From Micropterus salmoides (Eukaryota > Chordata > Actinopteri > Centrarchiformes > Centrarchidae): a DNA stretch of 64,000 bases. The notes below the pieces were generated by a model. The model saw only the letters and a list, made by a program, of their open reading frames with translations. It did no database searches and had not been told where the DNA came from. The stretch is from NCBI RefSeq assembly GCF_014851395.1, contig NW_024042261.1, positions 32,379,942-32,443,941 of the forward strand. The letters are read 5' to 3'. The position numbers were made by a program, and so were the translations under genes. The stretch's first letter is position 1. Every line of letters starts with the position of its first letter. Shown here in pieces: positions 11,041-24,100 of this stretch.

Positions 11041-14000
11041 TGTTTGTTTTGAGGAGGGCAAATAAATGCTAACAGAACTCTCGAAGCATGGCATTACCAT
11101 TATCTTTAATGAACTGCTTTGCAGGAAAAATACACATTAAAAAGGTTCATGCTTGGCTTATAAGCATGTTATAACAAGCTGATGTTATATATCAACTTGT
11201 TAGGTGTATTTGCAACAGCCTATAGGTTAACTGTGATAGCTTAGTCTTTGAGTGTATCTGTTGATATCATGGTCAATCTGCTTGAATCTTTGTCTTCAAA
11301 ACTTATTAAACTTACTCTTTTGCCAACATACATGCTAATTCAATATACATTATCTGTCATAACCCAATACTGGCTGATAATTTCAGCAGTGTTTCAATGT
11401 CCAAATAGTACCTTTCTATTATGAAGATTTCCTATGGAAATGTTATTGCATCATAAAGAGTGTTGCAGGCTGATTTCCACCTTTCCACCTGCAAGCTCTT
11501 TAAGGACTGTAAACAAAGTCAGTGCAGAAATATATTACTTCACAGCACACCCTGCATTTCTCACATCTTGCATTACAAGTAGTGATAGCAGTTAGTATCA
11601 GTGAATATTAATTCTAAATGAATAATGTATCCCTGCCTGATCCTTTTCATGTCTATGGTAGTGAGATTACCCAAAAAGACAATTTGCTTACAGCACAGTA
11701 TATTTCCACTTTCCATTTAAGTCTGCATTCATTTTCAGCAGCTATGATACACTGTTTTCCTCCTCAGGGTGTTGTGGGTATGCTTGCTTACATCTGTGTG
11801 TTTTTGTCAGTGTGATAACAATTGCAAGCTGTGCAGATGACAAAAGTCTTGGCAAGATTAAAGACAATACTGTTGAAGATTTTTCATCTGCAGCAGATGC
11901 TATCCATATTGACAGACACAACTCTCTCATGCATATCGCATTAATAAATATCAGTCTAAAAGCCATTCCCTACTTAAATGACAGATTTTAATAGGTGCAG
12001 TCGCTCCTGTTATGACTTAAAGAAAGACAACTAATTTTACTTCAGCATGGTTGAATGGGCAAACCTGAGCTATTAAAAGGGTTTAGGAAAGCCAATGAAA
12101 ATGTCACTATGGTAATGTTTGATTGATGTTTGAAATTGGAAGGGCCTGATGATAGACACCAATATTGTTGTTAAGGATACTGTTGTATACTAAACACAGA
12201 CTACAAAACCATTCATTGAGTTGCAAGTGATATAATAAGTAATGTTAACCACTTCATTGTGGTCAGAGGAGTACATTTTTAGTTTATTTTTTATCGCATG
12301 AAGCTCTTTCACTAGGAGAAACCAATCCATCCATCCAGCCATCGATCTTTACGCTGCTTATCTAAGCCATGGTGATGCTTGGATGAGCTGAGTTTACAAG
12401 GCATGTTTTACCCAAACACCTTCCTCAGGTTCTTCTCCTCATCGGTGGCCATGCTCCATCAGAGCCACAGCTAGAAATTCTGAGCCCCCTGACAACAGCT
12501 AAAGAGAAGCTTTAACACACAGAATATCAATATGCATAAAATCATTCAGGGCCCCTGTCCAGCTCTGGGTCCCCTGAATAATTCAAGTCTCCCACCACCA
12601 AATAGTGTCTCTGTGGTCTGTACACCTCCAAATAGAGGTGACTCTGGCTTCGTACCGACGTCTGCTATTATTGATGACCCCCTCATCCTATAGCGCTATT
12701 GAAAGCATGTTGGTGAAGGTCAGAAAGAAGATCAGATAGGAAATAAAGATCATTACGTTGTGCTTCTTCATTATCTTTAAATACAGTGTTCTTATTACTG
12801 TAGCTAACGTTCCTAACTTGCAGACAAACTATGAAACCTTCTTAGCCTTCTCATAATTTGATAGTTGCTGACCTGGATGGGACAGGTAATCTTTATCTGG
12901 GAGAGAACCACTGCCTAACATTTGGGGGTAATGACTACTTTCTGCTTCAAAATATTCAAGTTCACAATAAGACAGATGGTTAACATTAGAAGGATGACAT
13001 CATCTGCAAAATAGAAACACAGCATTATTTCTTCCCAGAAGTGAGGATGTGATTTTCTAACTTTCATAATTTCCTGAATTTTACAAACAGGAGATAGGAC
13101 ATGACCTATCTGTTGGTAATCTCAGATTGCTAAACTCCTGCAGTACCTTAGGGGACATGGTCATTAGCCTTTCCAAATCCTTTAAATACATGTAGACAGC
13201 ATTTGCATATTCCCATAAGCCCACTATTATCTTCATGAGGGTAGACAGCATGTCCACGTTCCATAAGAAAGGCAGAAATGTGAAGTTTAATAATTCCTTT
13301 CCCAAGTGCTTACAGATAATACAATCATGACTGATTATTTATTTACTTGTCTGTCTGCTTGTTTTGTTTCTCTGCTGTATGCTAGCATTGTGTGGCACTG
13401 GTTGGTTTTCCAAATGAATTTGATGCAGTTGATGTCCTATGGCTCAGTGAGCTAAATTCCATCTGGATACTTTCAAAACAACAAGATTTGTGGAATGAAC
13501 AATACCAACATTGTTTTTTTAGTTGACATCCTCTGCATGTCCTCTTAAACATCCTGCAAATCCCAATTAAGATTATTATTGCCATTACATAATAATGTTA
13601 AAGAAACATTTCCTTGTTTATAATCATCTTGTGAAACAAAATTAGCAGTGACACTCACTTAGCAAGCTCTGACACTTACCTTGCAGCCGTTTTCAGTTTT
13701 TATTTTCAAATGCAGTCCATTTATGGTTGTGTTCAGTACCTTAGAGCAAACAGCAAAACAAAAATCTGCATTTCATTTCCATTTACTGGCTTTAGGTAGC
13801 AACGGACTTGAGAAACAAAATTGTTGCATATTACATCTACTGAGGTCTTGATATGTATAGTCTGTCTGTGGTAATTGAATGCAGCCATGTCTGCCACTGC
13901 ACACAGCATGACAGCACTTCTTTCTGTGAATTCTGCTTGTCTTCATGCAAAGTGCAAAGGTGAGTAACATCCTCACCTCAAAATAGATGTTGCTTTGTGA

Positions 14001-14769
14001 AAATCATCTAAACTCGCTGCCAACAGAACTGTAGTTTATTGCTCATTATTGAATGTCTTGACTTATGACTCATAACATCCTATAAAAGAAAATTCCTCCC
14101 TGGCTACTGTCAGGTGCAAATGTTCAAGGATGTTAGGACGAAAGTGCAAGCATCTCTGTCTTTGTATCGTACCAAGGGCAGGATCTGATTTAAAGATATG
14201 AAGGATGTGCCTATCATCTGAAGGAGAGAATGTTGTATTATACTACCTGCACATCCCTTGAGAAGCATAATAATCTTTAAAAGCAGAGAAAATCCCATTA
14301 CCTGTCACAGATTTCTTCCCTCATAATTGCTGGAGCCTCCCCTTTGGGAGGGTGGGGGTGAAGGACGCCAGACACACTGATATCAGACAATCTTCAGGAA
14401 AAATCTAGGGGACATCTATTTTCGTCTTGTCATTCCCATAGCAAGGTTTGGCCTTTCTTAACCTTTGAAGATGAGATTCGACATAAAAGATTCCTGCAAT
14501 GAAACCCCTGTATCATCATTTGACACTGAAGACCTACAAACATTCAAGCATGTAACAGCTACCACATTTGCATATGTAAACTAGTGTTAGACTGAAATAT
14601 TGTTTTGTTATAATCTTTGTTTTTGATTTAGAATTTAGCATTGGCCATTTGCTGCCATACATCACCAATGTGTGCATTTTAATTCCCTGGACTAAGGAAG
14701 TGATGTTTACAGTGTTGTTTGTTTTTTGTGTGTATTATTTAGTACTCATTCAACAACTTGTTGAAAAGT
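11041..14769. other. Intergenic, unassigned
   Basis: No gene is seen. A (CCAT)n start at 12325-12340 followed by CTGCTTATC suggests a degraded relative of the (CATC)n-headed retroelements, continuing uncertainly to about 12,680. The rest is AT-rich unique-looking sequence. Open frames here are short and lack motifs. Confidence 0.45.
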
Positions 14770-15105
14770 CATCTATCCATTCTTTCTTATGTGGGTCCAG
14801 GTAATGCTGGGAGCAGGTACAACAAAGTAAACGCCTTCCAGGGGACTTCTGAGCATTCCCAGGCCAGTAGAGATACTTTATGTCTCCTAATTCTAATTTC
14901 CCAAGGTATTTGAGGTACCTGTATAGGGAGGCCTCAAGAAAGCATTCTGATCAAATGCCTGAACTTCCTGAATGGCTTAATGTCAAGGCGCAGTGGTTCT
15001 ACACCAAACTCCTTCTGGATGCCTGAGTTCCTAACACTATCTCTAAGACTGAGTCCCGGCATCCTATGAAACACTGGTTATTTGTCTCTACAATCTCTTT
15101 TTTGA
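14770..15105 (+). repeat. Old degenerate teleost interspersed repeat
   Basis: Despite heavy decay the order of phrases is that of a widespread teleost element: CTATCCATTCTTTCTTATG, then AACGCCTTCCAGGGGACTTC, ATTCCCAGGCCAGTAGAGA, GAGGCCTCAAGAAAGCATTC, GATCAAATGCCTGAACTTCC, GGCGCAGTGGTTCTAC and TAACACTATCTCTAAGACTG. Transitions have eroded most CpG sites, which implies an old insertion. It has no coding capacity. Confidence 0.55.
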
Positions 15106-15650
15106 TCACCTATAGATGACCGTTTGGAGAGGGTTGGATTGGGTGATTGTAGCAGCTTTATCCAATATTCTTACAGCACCACATGCCATATAGCCAAGAG
15201 ACAAAGTACAGATAGACTGGATGGGCCAATTCCCTGTGTTGCATGGAGTGGCAAGACAAACCACATCTATTGTATTTGGTTTTTGGTACATATCTCACAC
15301 CCACCCACAAAATACATAAAGAAACTTCCAAGGGAGCAAATCCTACATATCACAGAATAAACAGTTAACCCCACTATAGCCGAAAAGGTGAAGTTAATTA
15401 CCTTGGTTCACAAACACTTTCCCCTCAGGAGCAGCACAACCCTGTGCTGCTGTAAGCTGATTGACATTAGAGAAATAATGTCAAACTCTTTGTCACCAAA
15501 GATCACATGGCCCAGACAGTTGTTTCATCTGCTTGTCCAGCTCCGTTTGTTCAGCTTTACAGTGAAGTCAACCGAATTACACAAATTTTTTTTTGTAAAG
15601 AGATATTAAATGAATAAAGTTTATTTGTTTTTTTTGTGTGTTTGTTTTTT

Positions 15651-15848
15651 ACACACCCTTCGTAGAGGAAATAGATTCTCTTGCGAACTGTATTCCACAG
15701 CACTGACTACTTATGAAGTATATCTTTCCAACATGTAATTGTGTTGTCGGAAACTAGTAATAATTATTGATATTCTTGCAGAGTAGGCTGTCTAGTTATT
15801 TAGAAAGCCTTGAATTATTTTTTGGAGGAAGGCTAATGGAACGATTGA
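15651..15848 (+). repeat. Inverted repeat, left arm (about 197 bp)
   Basis: This arm is the reverse complement of 19274-19470 with about 15 mismatches by eye (roughly 92% identity). Shared segments include TAGATTCTCTTGC, ATCTTTCCAACATGTAATTG, GTCGGAAACTAGTAATAATT and GGAGGAAGGCTAATGGAAC. Homology stops sharply at both ends. It is either the end of a 3.8-kb element or one of two independent copies of a short repeat. The 15106-15650 flank to its left shows nothing recognisable. Confidence 0.75.
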
Positions 15849-16664
15849 ATTCTAAAAAGTATCACAGGACGAGTTTTTCTCTCTCCCCCTGACAAGACAA
15901 TAAAAGATATTTGGCTGTAATTCAACAGAAAAATAAATAATAAGCCTGTGAAAACGTATTCATCTGCAAGTTATGTCAGAATCACAAGTCACAAATGCTT
16001 GCAGACAATATATAGGCTAAGCCTTTGTCTCTTCACAAGAATACAAATGTATTAAATGTACAATATATCAAACTGCTAAAAATCTAAATATGGTAGTAGC
16101 CTAAATCATATTAATTTCCCCTCAGTCTCTCTGACTGGACCAGCAAATCAATGGAGCAAAAGTTGTATTACCCATCCCTCATCTATAATGAGGTTGTTGT
16201 CTTGTGTGGATTTGTTTCATTCACTGTGTCAGGGTGTTGCCTCAGTGAGCAAGCTTGCTAGCTAGTAGCTAGCTAACTAGTTTATGAACTATGGACATAA
16301 TAAAGCTTTTCACAAGGCGTAAACCTCAGTCGCCATCCACAGAAAGTGGCATCAGCAGCTACTGTAAAGCAGACAGGTGTTGTATCAGGTTTGTGAATCG
16401 GCAGCCATAACACTTGGTGAGGTGACTAGCCTAATTTATATTACTGGTAGGCTAGCTAACGTTGCCTATTGTTATTTAGCTAGTAACGTTAGAGATAAGC
16501 AGATGATACCAAAGGTCCGAAGCTTGTTTCACTCATTTGAAGCGCACTGTTTCAATCATAGATTGAATCAAAATGTACTCACCAGAAAATATGAACAGCA
16601 AACTCCTAATAAGCTTTTTCAATGGTGCTGGTTAAATTTACACAGTGCAGTGGGTAGAGTCACT
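15849..16664. other. Interior between inverted arms, left part
   Basis: No transposase or host exon is recognised. It holds GCTAGCTAGTAGCTAGCTAA near 16254-16280 and CTAGTAACGTTAG near 16480, the low-complexity GCTA/AACGTTA style common in teleost repeats. The 98-aa open frame at 16377-16673 has no recognisable motif. Confidence 0.4.
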
Positions 16665-17010
16665 CTAGCCTGATTGACAGGTTGCCATGGTAGTGACTTG
16701 TCAATCACAAGATAGTCCCGCCTTAAAGCATTCTCTGCTTTATAGTTTAGTTTCCTCTAAAGTGGACCATCATTTACTAAATGAACATCATGCTGTAGCA
16801 ATTAACAGATTTATTAACAGACAAATTATTATTATGGTTATAAGTAGGGTCATTTTAACATTATTTCTAATTGAACCTGACTTCTTTTTGCAACCAGAGG
16901 AGTCGCCCCCTGCTGGCCATTAGAAATAATGCATGGTTAAGGAACTTCCACATTTGCCTCACTTTTCAGCCCCGGAGGTTCCCGCTTGGTTTCAATACAT
17001 TGTGCAGGAG
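16665..17010 (+). repeat. Teleost interspersed repeat (non-coding)
   Basis: Recognisable phrases in order: GATTGACAGGTTGCCATGG, GACTTGTCAATCACAAG, GTCCCGCCTTAAAGCATTCT, CATCATTTACTAAATGAACA, GACTTCTTTTTGCAACCAG, GAGTCGCCCCCTGCTGGCC, AACTTCCACATTTGCCTCAC and CCCCGGAGGTTCCCGCTTGG. This is a very frequent teleost non-coding element. I cannot assign its superfamily with confidence. Confidence 0.6.
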
Positions 17011-17547
17011 CTTGTGTCAAATGGTCAAATGAAGAATATCACCTGACTGATGACGTCTGAAGCTTCAAACGTCACAAGCTTTGCTTTAGAAAGCGCTTCA
17101 TTCAGTTTGACAGTTTTAAAAGTTTTATCTAAACTTTATGATCAGCACTTTAGCATGATAATAAAAAAGGAGAATAATTGAGAAATATGGTGATATCCAT
17201 TGGAATGACATAATCATAAGTATGAGGATGTTTCCCTCCTGATACCAAGTGATAATTAAGTAAAAGTAATAGGCTAATTTAATGAATTTAATCATTCTCT
17301 GATCACATCACATTGTGACTCATGAACTGTCACATAAATATCAACCATGACGTTTAAAAACATGAGCCCACTGTGGCACTTGGACTAAACTACACCATAA
17401 AGGTATATTCAGGATCATGTTGGCAAAAATATTTTATCTAGGGCTTTTTGCATAGTAACAGATATCTAATACAAAAGTGTAAAGGTTTAATAATAACGTG
17501 CACTCTTTTATAGCGTACAACAGCATATAACATATGAGACTAAAACT

Positions 17548-17739
17548 ATTATCAGCGAGGTCATCCATCCATTCATCCATCGTCAACTGCTTATCCTGCA
17601 TACATGGTCGCGGGGGCACATGGGGCAAAAGGTGGGGTACACCCTGGACAGGTTGCCAGTCCATCGCTGGGCCATACATAGACAAACAACCACTCACATT
17701 CACAAATAAGGACAATTTAGAGTCAATTATCAGCGAGGT
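17548..17739 (-). mobile_element. Short retroelement with 14-bp target-site duplication
   Basis: A 164-bp insert (17562-17725) is flanked by perfect copies of ATTATCAGCGAGGT at 17548-17561 and 17726-17739. It starts with (CATC)n, continues with GTCAACTGCTTATCCTGCAT, GGGGTACACCCTGGACAGG and TTGCCAGTCCATCGCTGGGC and ends in CAATTTAGAGTCA. The 14-bp duplication and (GATG)n tail on the minus strand point to target-primed reverse transcription. It is the same module, in opposite orientation, as 10291-10421. Confidence 0.8.
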
Positions 17740-19273
17740 TTGGTGGTTATTTCAGCCCAAGTCTTAAAGGGCAGCAATAAGATTTACAAGCCACCAGATG
17801 TCACTGTGTTTAGTAGCTGTTCTTTGTCTAATATTGAATATTGAAGACCACATTTACTTGGTACTGTTGGTATCCAGCAGCCCAGATTATTATGGCAAAA
17901 GATTAAGGTTAGACGTAAAGGTTTCAAGATTAGTTTACACCAAATTCCAACCCTACCTTTTTATGTAACTTAAAAGGAGTAACATTAGACAATTTTTGCC
18001 TCTTTTTAGGTGGCAGGAGTGAAAAGTATTCATCTTCAACATTAGTTGTGTTAAGGTTTCACGATGATGGAGACAGTTGGAGAAAATTAAAATACAAAAT
18101 ACGATGTATATTCTACAGGATGAGAAGATTTTTTTCCTGGGCAACAATCATGTTTTTCCCAAATAATAGAAAGACTTCTAGGCATTCTATTATCTTAAAC
18201 ATCCTTAAAAATAGTACATAACACTGCTGTAAATGGGCAAAAAAATCTCCCCAAGGTTTGGGCTAAACTCCAGATGTTTACAGAATCTTATGCTTATTTC
18301 ATGCAACAACACGGTTAAAAAAAACATTTTTGTCCTCTGCTGGAGCAAAGTTCTGTTGTGTTCCTGGCTTTCATTGGATAATCCTCTGGTTGGTTTACAT
18401 GATTTGACTTGTGTCCCAGAAATTCTTCTGTCCAGGTGTATCCTTGGATGAGAAGGCTTTATTTGTTTGCCTTGTTATTTCTTCTGCATCATGGTGTAGG
18501 TTCAGCGGTGCGATCCTGTGAATGATGGCATGCCCCCATTTTTAATGAACTGTTTATCTTGTGTCTGGCTGCTGGCAACGTTTGATGTTTGCTCATGAAA
18601 AGACAGAGAGAGAGGCAGAGCGACAACCCCTACTTGGGACATTTTGTTTTGTCTTATTGGAAATGCCTATGATTTCTGTACACTTTAAAAGAGTATTTCA
18701 AAATAAAAGGATAATTGAGCTCAAGTAATTTATAAGATTCTACTATATTTACTACTACTGCACTTAATCTGGGGGTATCCAGTTGTGTTTTAGTTTCTTT
18801 TGTGACCTCACCTGTAAATTAGTTAATCTCTCAATGTGATACAGTACTGATTAAGAGAAAATTGTTTTACTGATCATTGAGGAGAATTCAGGTCATTGCA
18901 GCAGCAATGCAGCAAACTGTAAGTTTTGCAATTGTTTTGTATTTAGTTTTTAGAGAAACACAATGGCCATAATAATAGTTTTTTATACTTAACCATTATT
19001 GGACAATAATACATATTTTTCTTCTAAAACTATCACTGTGTCTTCCATACATGTTCAGTCATATTTAGTCAGTATTTCCATCCTGAGATAAACCGATGAA
19101 GATATGTAGACACCGTGCCTCTTTACGTCCTTGTTCGTTTTTGTGAAATGCTAATGTATGCAGATTAAGGACCCATTAGCATCTTTGTCCCAAGCGATGT
19201 CTGCATGTACTGATTGTATTTCTGGGGCCAAAAAAATCATATAGACCAGCCAAATTTTCTTTCCTCATCCGGT
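17740..19273. other. Interior between inverted arms, right part
   Basis: No gene is recognised. A block around 18490-18650 (GCGGTGCGATCCTGTGAATG, CTGGCTGCTGGCAACG) is less AT-rich than its surroundings but has no known family. AAATGCTAATGTATGCAGA and CATTAGCATCTTTGTCCC near 19150-19190 resemble homeobox/POU-type sites, which is weak evidence. Confidence 0.35.
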
Positions 19274-19470
19274 AAATTGTTCCATTAGCCTTCCTCCGAA
19301 AAATAATTCTAGGCTTTCTAAATAAACAGACAGCCTACTCTGCAGCAATATCAATAATTATTACTAGTTTCCGACAACACAATTACATGTTGGAAAGATA
19401 TGCTTCATAAGTACTCACTGCAGTGGAATACAGTTTGCAAGAGAATCTATTTTCTCTATGAAGGGTGTAT
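19274..19470 (-). repeat. Inverted repeat, right arm (about 197 bp)
   Basis: Partner of 15651-15848 in opposite orientation. The loop between the arms is about 3.4 kb and contains the short retroelement at 17562-17725 and the repeat at 16665-17010. If one transcript crossed both arms it could fold into a long stem. No target duplication is evident outside the pair, which weakens the reading as ends of one transposon. Confidence 0.75.
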
Positions 19471-20689
19471 TTAAAAAAAAAAGCAAATTTTATTTCTCTT
19501 TCCAAATGCCATTTAACAAGTATGCCCTCAAGTAGAAATCTCTACACATGATGGCGTCCTCTCAAAACTCTTCCACAGAAACTATGTTGGCTCACAAAGT
19601 GCAAGACCAACTCTGAAGGAGATGTGTGAAATAGGTGAAACCTTCTTGAGCAGCTGCATTCAATACTGGTTCATTCACCATGCAAAGACAAATGACTAAC
19701 AGCTGTGTAACTAGCAGCAGTCACATTCTCACAAGGTGCATTTTATACCCTCTGTATTCTACAGTATGCATTATGCACTCCCACAACCAGCTCACTTAAA
19801 AAACACAAACCAACAAACCGCATTGTACATCATTATCACCGAGCTTAGACCACAGTGAAAATGCATAATAATTAACTTGTATTTCATAAATGTCTGATCG
19901 CTAGCTTGCTTGTATTAAGTGGAACAAGCTCGAGAACAGGGCTCATTTCAGCAGAGCCTCTATTGCATACTGAGCTTCACAAAATGTAATGTAAAATACT
20001 TTAATATTTTGAAAGATCCAAAATCAATAACAGATTTTTTCAGAGGTCTGGAGAAGTAACAAGGTATATAAAAATGGTGTTTATCTGTCAGGACAGTTAC
20101 CTGATATAGGGTGGTACCTCTACACAATTTTATATACCCTTCTGTCTCTGTTTTTGATAGGGCCGTTTTATGCTGATTCATCATAGCTATAGACTTCCAG
20201 TCAGAAGTAGTGCTGGAAATCAACTTGGAAAAGACAAGGAGGCAGGCTTGTTTTATAAAAAGACAGTAAAATATTTTAAAAGAAAAAGACCAAAGAATAA
20301 GATTCACCAGAAAATGTTTTCTATTTGTTTATTATTTGTATTCAATAATTAATTTACCTTTCATTTATGACTGCAGCAACCAGGAAGTGTTTTTTTGAAA
20401 TATGAATAAACAGTAGACTTTTCAAAGTTGTACAGAAACAGATACAGTGTATACTCTGAGGAAATATGGAAATCATTGTCATCAGTATGTAAAGTAACTC
20501 TCAGTTTAAAAAGTGTCCTAACTTCATAGCAACAAAACACCAGATTCCCACCGGAATAATTAGATTAATAAGTCAGATTTGATCCCAGTTTATTTTCATA
20601 AAACAACTGCCAGTTGTGACATGTATCAGGTATCAAATTCAAGCTCTTTATCATATAGTAAATCTAACAGATGTTGCAGTAGTTAAACT
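19471..20689. other. Intergenic, unassigned
   Basis: AT-rich sequence with no recognised gene or repeat. The minus-strand open frame of 115 aa at 19960-20307 is low-complexity and has no motif. Confidence 0.45.
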
Positions 20690-21115
20690 GTGTCATGCTA
20701 AGCCCCCTGAGTTAAATTATGTGTTAAATGTTCTTGTCTGTTACCACTTTCTGTTTTGTTTCAGTTACTCATCTTGTGTCTTGTTTCAGGTCTTTGTCTG
20801 CCTTCCCTCCATGTGTGATTACCTGTCCCCGCCCTAATGTGCTGCACCTGCGTCTCCTTGTCTCCCCTCCCTTAGTATATACTGTATAAACCCACTCTCG
20901 CCTGAGGTCTTTGCCAGATTGTCTTGTGACAGCGTTCCAGCCTTACTCCCAGTGTTATTCCCTGTCTAGTCAGTGATTATTGACTTGCCTTGTTTTATGA
21001 CCCAGATTCTTGCCTTGTGTTTTTGGTACCTTCGCCTGATCCATTTGTACCATCTAGCAATAAAGCATTGCTTGTTTTACCTGGAGTCGTGCTCTGCGAG
21101 TCCATTTGCACTGTG
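20690..21115 (+). repeat. Candidate solo LTR (or other Pol II-promoter repeat)
   Basis: This island of C/T-rich, non-AT sequence has a TATA box (TATAAA at 20885-20890) followed 174 bp later by AATAAA at 21059-21064. This is the U3-R-U5 style of a retrotransposon LTR. Phrases such as CCTGTCCCCGCCCTAATGTG and CTGCACCTGCGTCTCCTTG resemble teleost LTR-type repeats. Exact ends, TG/CA termini and a target duplication could not be fixed, and no internal retroviral coding region is adjacent. Confidence 0.35.
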
Positions 21116-24100
21116 AGTCTGATAAACTGAAAATGAAGTAGTTTCTCAGATCAATTCCCCCGTTTTACTTGTACATATAATAGTCTTCGAATATCTTCAA
21201 CCAAGTCCAGTTGCCCTTGATTTTAACCCACTTTGGATAACGATGACCTGGATTACTGAGAATCTTCAGACATCATGTTCCTATAATGCTCACACTGTTA
21301 TGATGACATAAATTTCAACAAACCTCTGTGGAAGAAGGTTGCAGTCACATAAACAGATGCCGCTTTGCAGCTCAACCCAGCCAGACCTCATACATGCCTG
21401 TGCACAGGATTCAAGGTGTATTGAATATGGAAAAATTGGCAATGAAGATTAAGACGAGGCATTTATTTACATGCACAGCAACAACATTATTGACTCATCA
21501 ATAAACCTTCATCCTAAACCAGTAAATCTGCCAAATGCTTAATCAAATAAAATCACAAACCAACAGCATCGGATACTCCACATGAGGTCATATTAATGTA
21601 CTCTTTTAACAGTAACACAAACATGCAAATCTGCATAAAAATTATACCAAATTAAAGCTGGTTCAGTCAAGGCCTACCTGCAGGATCCAGATTAAATATT
21701 TGAAAAAGTATTATAAAAAAGCATTACTGCCCTAAAAGCTGAATAAAATAATAGCATAGTAGAGAATAGTTTAATTGACAGCCTACCTAAGATTTTTATG
21801 TACATAATAGTAACAAAAGATAATCTTTTATCATTAAATATTTACTGGATAGTCTTTTAGCTTCATGTGTAACCACAGTTCCAATCCCATCAATCAGGAC
21901 AAATATCATGCATATGAGTGTAGTCCTCTGTGACCTTTTCAGATTGCATTATGATAGTGAACACAGTGAGAAGGTCAGCGAGTGTCTTCTCTGTATCAAG
22001 GAGGAGGCATGGCACAATGTGAGCTGCTCTGATATAGATATCACAGGAAGGATTGAGGAACATGCTGATGAGGAAAGACCCATAAACAAAGAACATAGAA
22101 CTGACAGGCTGCAAAAAACAATTATCTAAATAAGTCAGTATTATATTCAGCCTTCATGACTTATTTTAATGACTATATTTGACATATATCTGTTTCTGTT
22201 AAAAGCAGAAAGAAACATCCTAATTCTACTTGCATATCTTATTGAAATAATGTTTTTTAAGTCACATGTTTCAGGGATTTCTAGAAATGAGTGTCAAGAC
22301 TGCACAAGTGAAACAGTTATAAAAGGTACGATTTTATGACTCATTAATAGGCCAAAAACTTGTGAAGATGGAGATTTTTGCTGTGACTCCCCATCCAAAC
22401 TCCAACGCCAGACTGTCAGCTTCTTCTGCCCCACAAATATCTTTATGTTTGCCTGCAGCACCTCCATCTATGGACAAACTGAGAGCTCTGACTCACCTCA
22501 GCCACTTAATTCTGGGCAGGTAAGGCTGAACTCGAAACAACCCCAGCTATGACCTTATTAATTAATTTCTCTGGGACTTTCTATTGATTGCAGAACAGTG
22601 GCCAAATAGGCAGCTGGTTTATGTTTGGACAAATATATTACAAATATCAAAAGAAGAGCCTTGGGCTGGTGAAATGAATTTAAATTTTCCTGTCTATCAT
22701 TGATAAACTCAGAAAGAAAAACAATGCTGTAACAGCTTGTATATATGAGTTTGATCTTAAAAGGAAACACAGAAGAGAGAAGACTATGTGATGAGAAATT
22801 ATTTAACAGTCCATCAATTAACATGCTTATTCTATGTTTTGATCTACAGAGACCCGAGTCTATCTCAACACATTCACACTCATCACCTACTCATTCATTC
22901 ATTCAAACCTTAATGTTATACTCCTACCATAGAGGTACACCTCATTTAGTTAGAGTTACATACAAGTTAAAATAAATAGAAAAAACACAGACGTGAATAA
23001 GGAAACAAATTGTTAAAGCATTTACCTATTGAGGCAGGGAGGTTGGTGATCATGGTTTTAAAGTGTCCATATAGAATATACATTTTTAGCATGTGTTGGA
23101 GATCATTCCAGGAATTTGGGGGACTAAAATAAAATACTCACTTTCCAAACTCAGTCTGTGTTCGGGGAACATTGAGTTTCCATTTTAACTACAATGACAA
23201 TGAGAAGAAACCCACACCGAAATGTAAGGAACATCGACAGAAAGGACAAAACCAAAAAGACCTTCTTGTCACATAACATTTTTATCCAAACTGTCTCTGT
23301 ACTGAAACACCAGTATGTGATAACCAAGTTTCCAAAAGAAAAAATCTGTGTGTGTAGGTGTAGTGGTTCTAGCAACTTGAAAAGCACTAATTGTGAAGAC
23401 AGCTTTATTTTGTCTTTGCTTTCAGTTTGAGCTACATGTCCATTTTTGTTCTCATGTTTCTGTTATGCAATCCTTTACTGTTTCTATCATTAAAATCATT
23501 GTTTCCTGTAAAGAAAGAAGTCATTAATAACACTGGCATTAGTATTGCTGAGAGTTTTACTTTCAGACATTTTGCCTTATATTTGCATCAATTGTTTCCT
23601 TCAATCATTTCAGTATATAAACTACACAAGTATTTCCTGATTATGACCACTGACTATTTATTACACCTATAGAATACACCTACTAATACCAATGGAAATC
23701 TATGAACATAATTTGTACCATATTATTAAACTAAAAATGTTATTTACGGTATAGTCAAATTTGACATGACTATATTTGAACCTCTATTCTATGGCCATTC
23801 TTACTCAGGCAAGAAAAGCAATTACAGAGCTAACATCACTGTAAAATGCAGCCATATATCACCACCATTATTATACCATCTGCAGTGGGACGCTATCTGT
23901 GTGGCCAAAAGTTAGTTAACAGTTTCCGTGCCACATTGTCATTATCTCAGGGTTTGACACATTTGCAACACCTGCACTTGCCTTTCATAACAGCGGGAGC
24001 ATAGGCATAGATTTCAGGAGGGAGGGAGGGGCGGCAAGGTACACCTAGCAGAGAACTTTTGTTTTGACGAACCGCTAGAATGCAACTCATGGACAACAAT

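Noticed and set aside
16377..16673. 98-aa open frame between the inverted arms as a possible transposase
   Set aside because: Too short and without catalytic or zinc-binding motifs; overlaps a known repeat start.
19960..20307. 115-aa open frame on the minus strand
   Set aside because: Low-complexity, hydrophobic and lysine-rich by base composition only; no recognisable family.
21890..22129. Opposed open frames, the minus one hydrophobic and receptor-like at first sight
   Set aside because: I considered an odorant-receptor fragment, but none of the expected receptor motifs is present.
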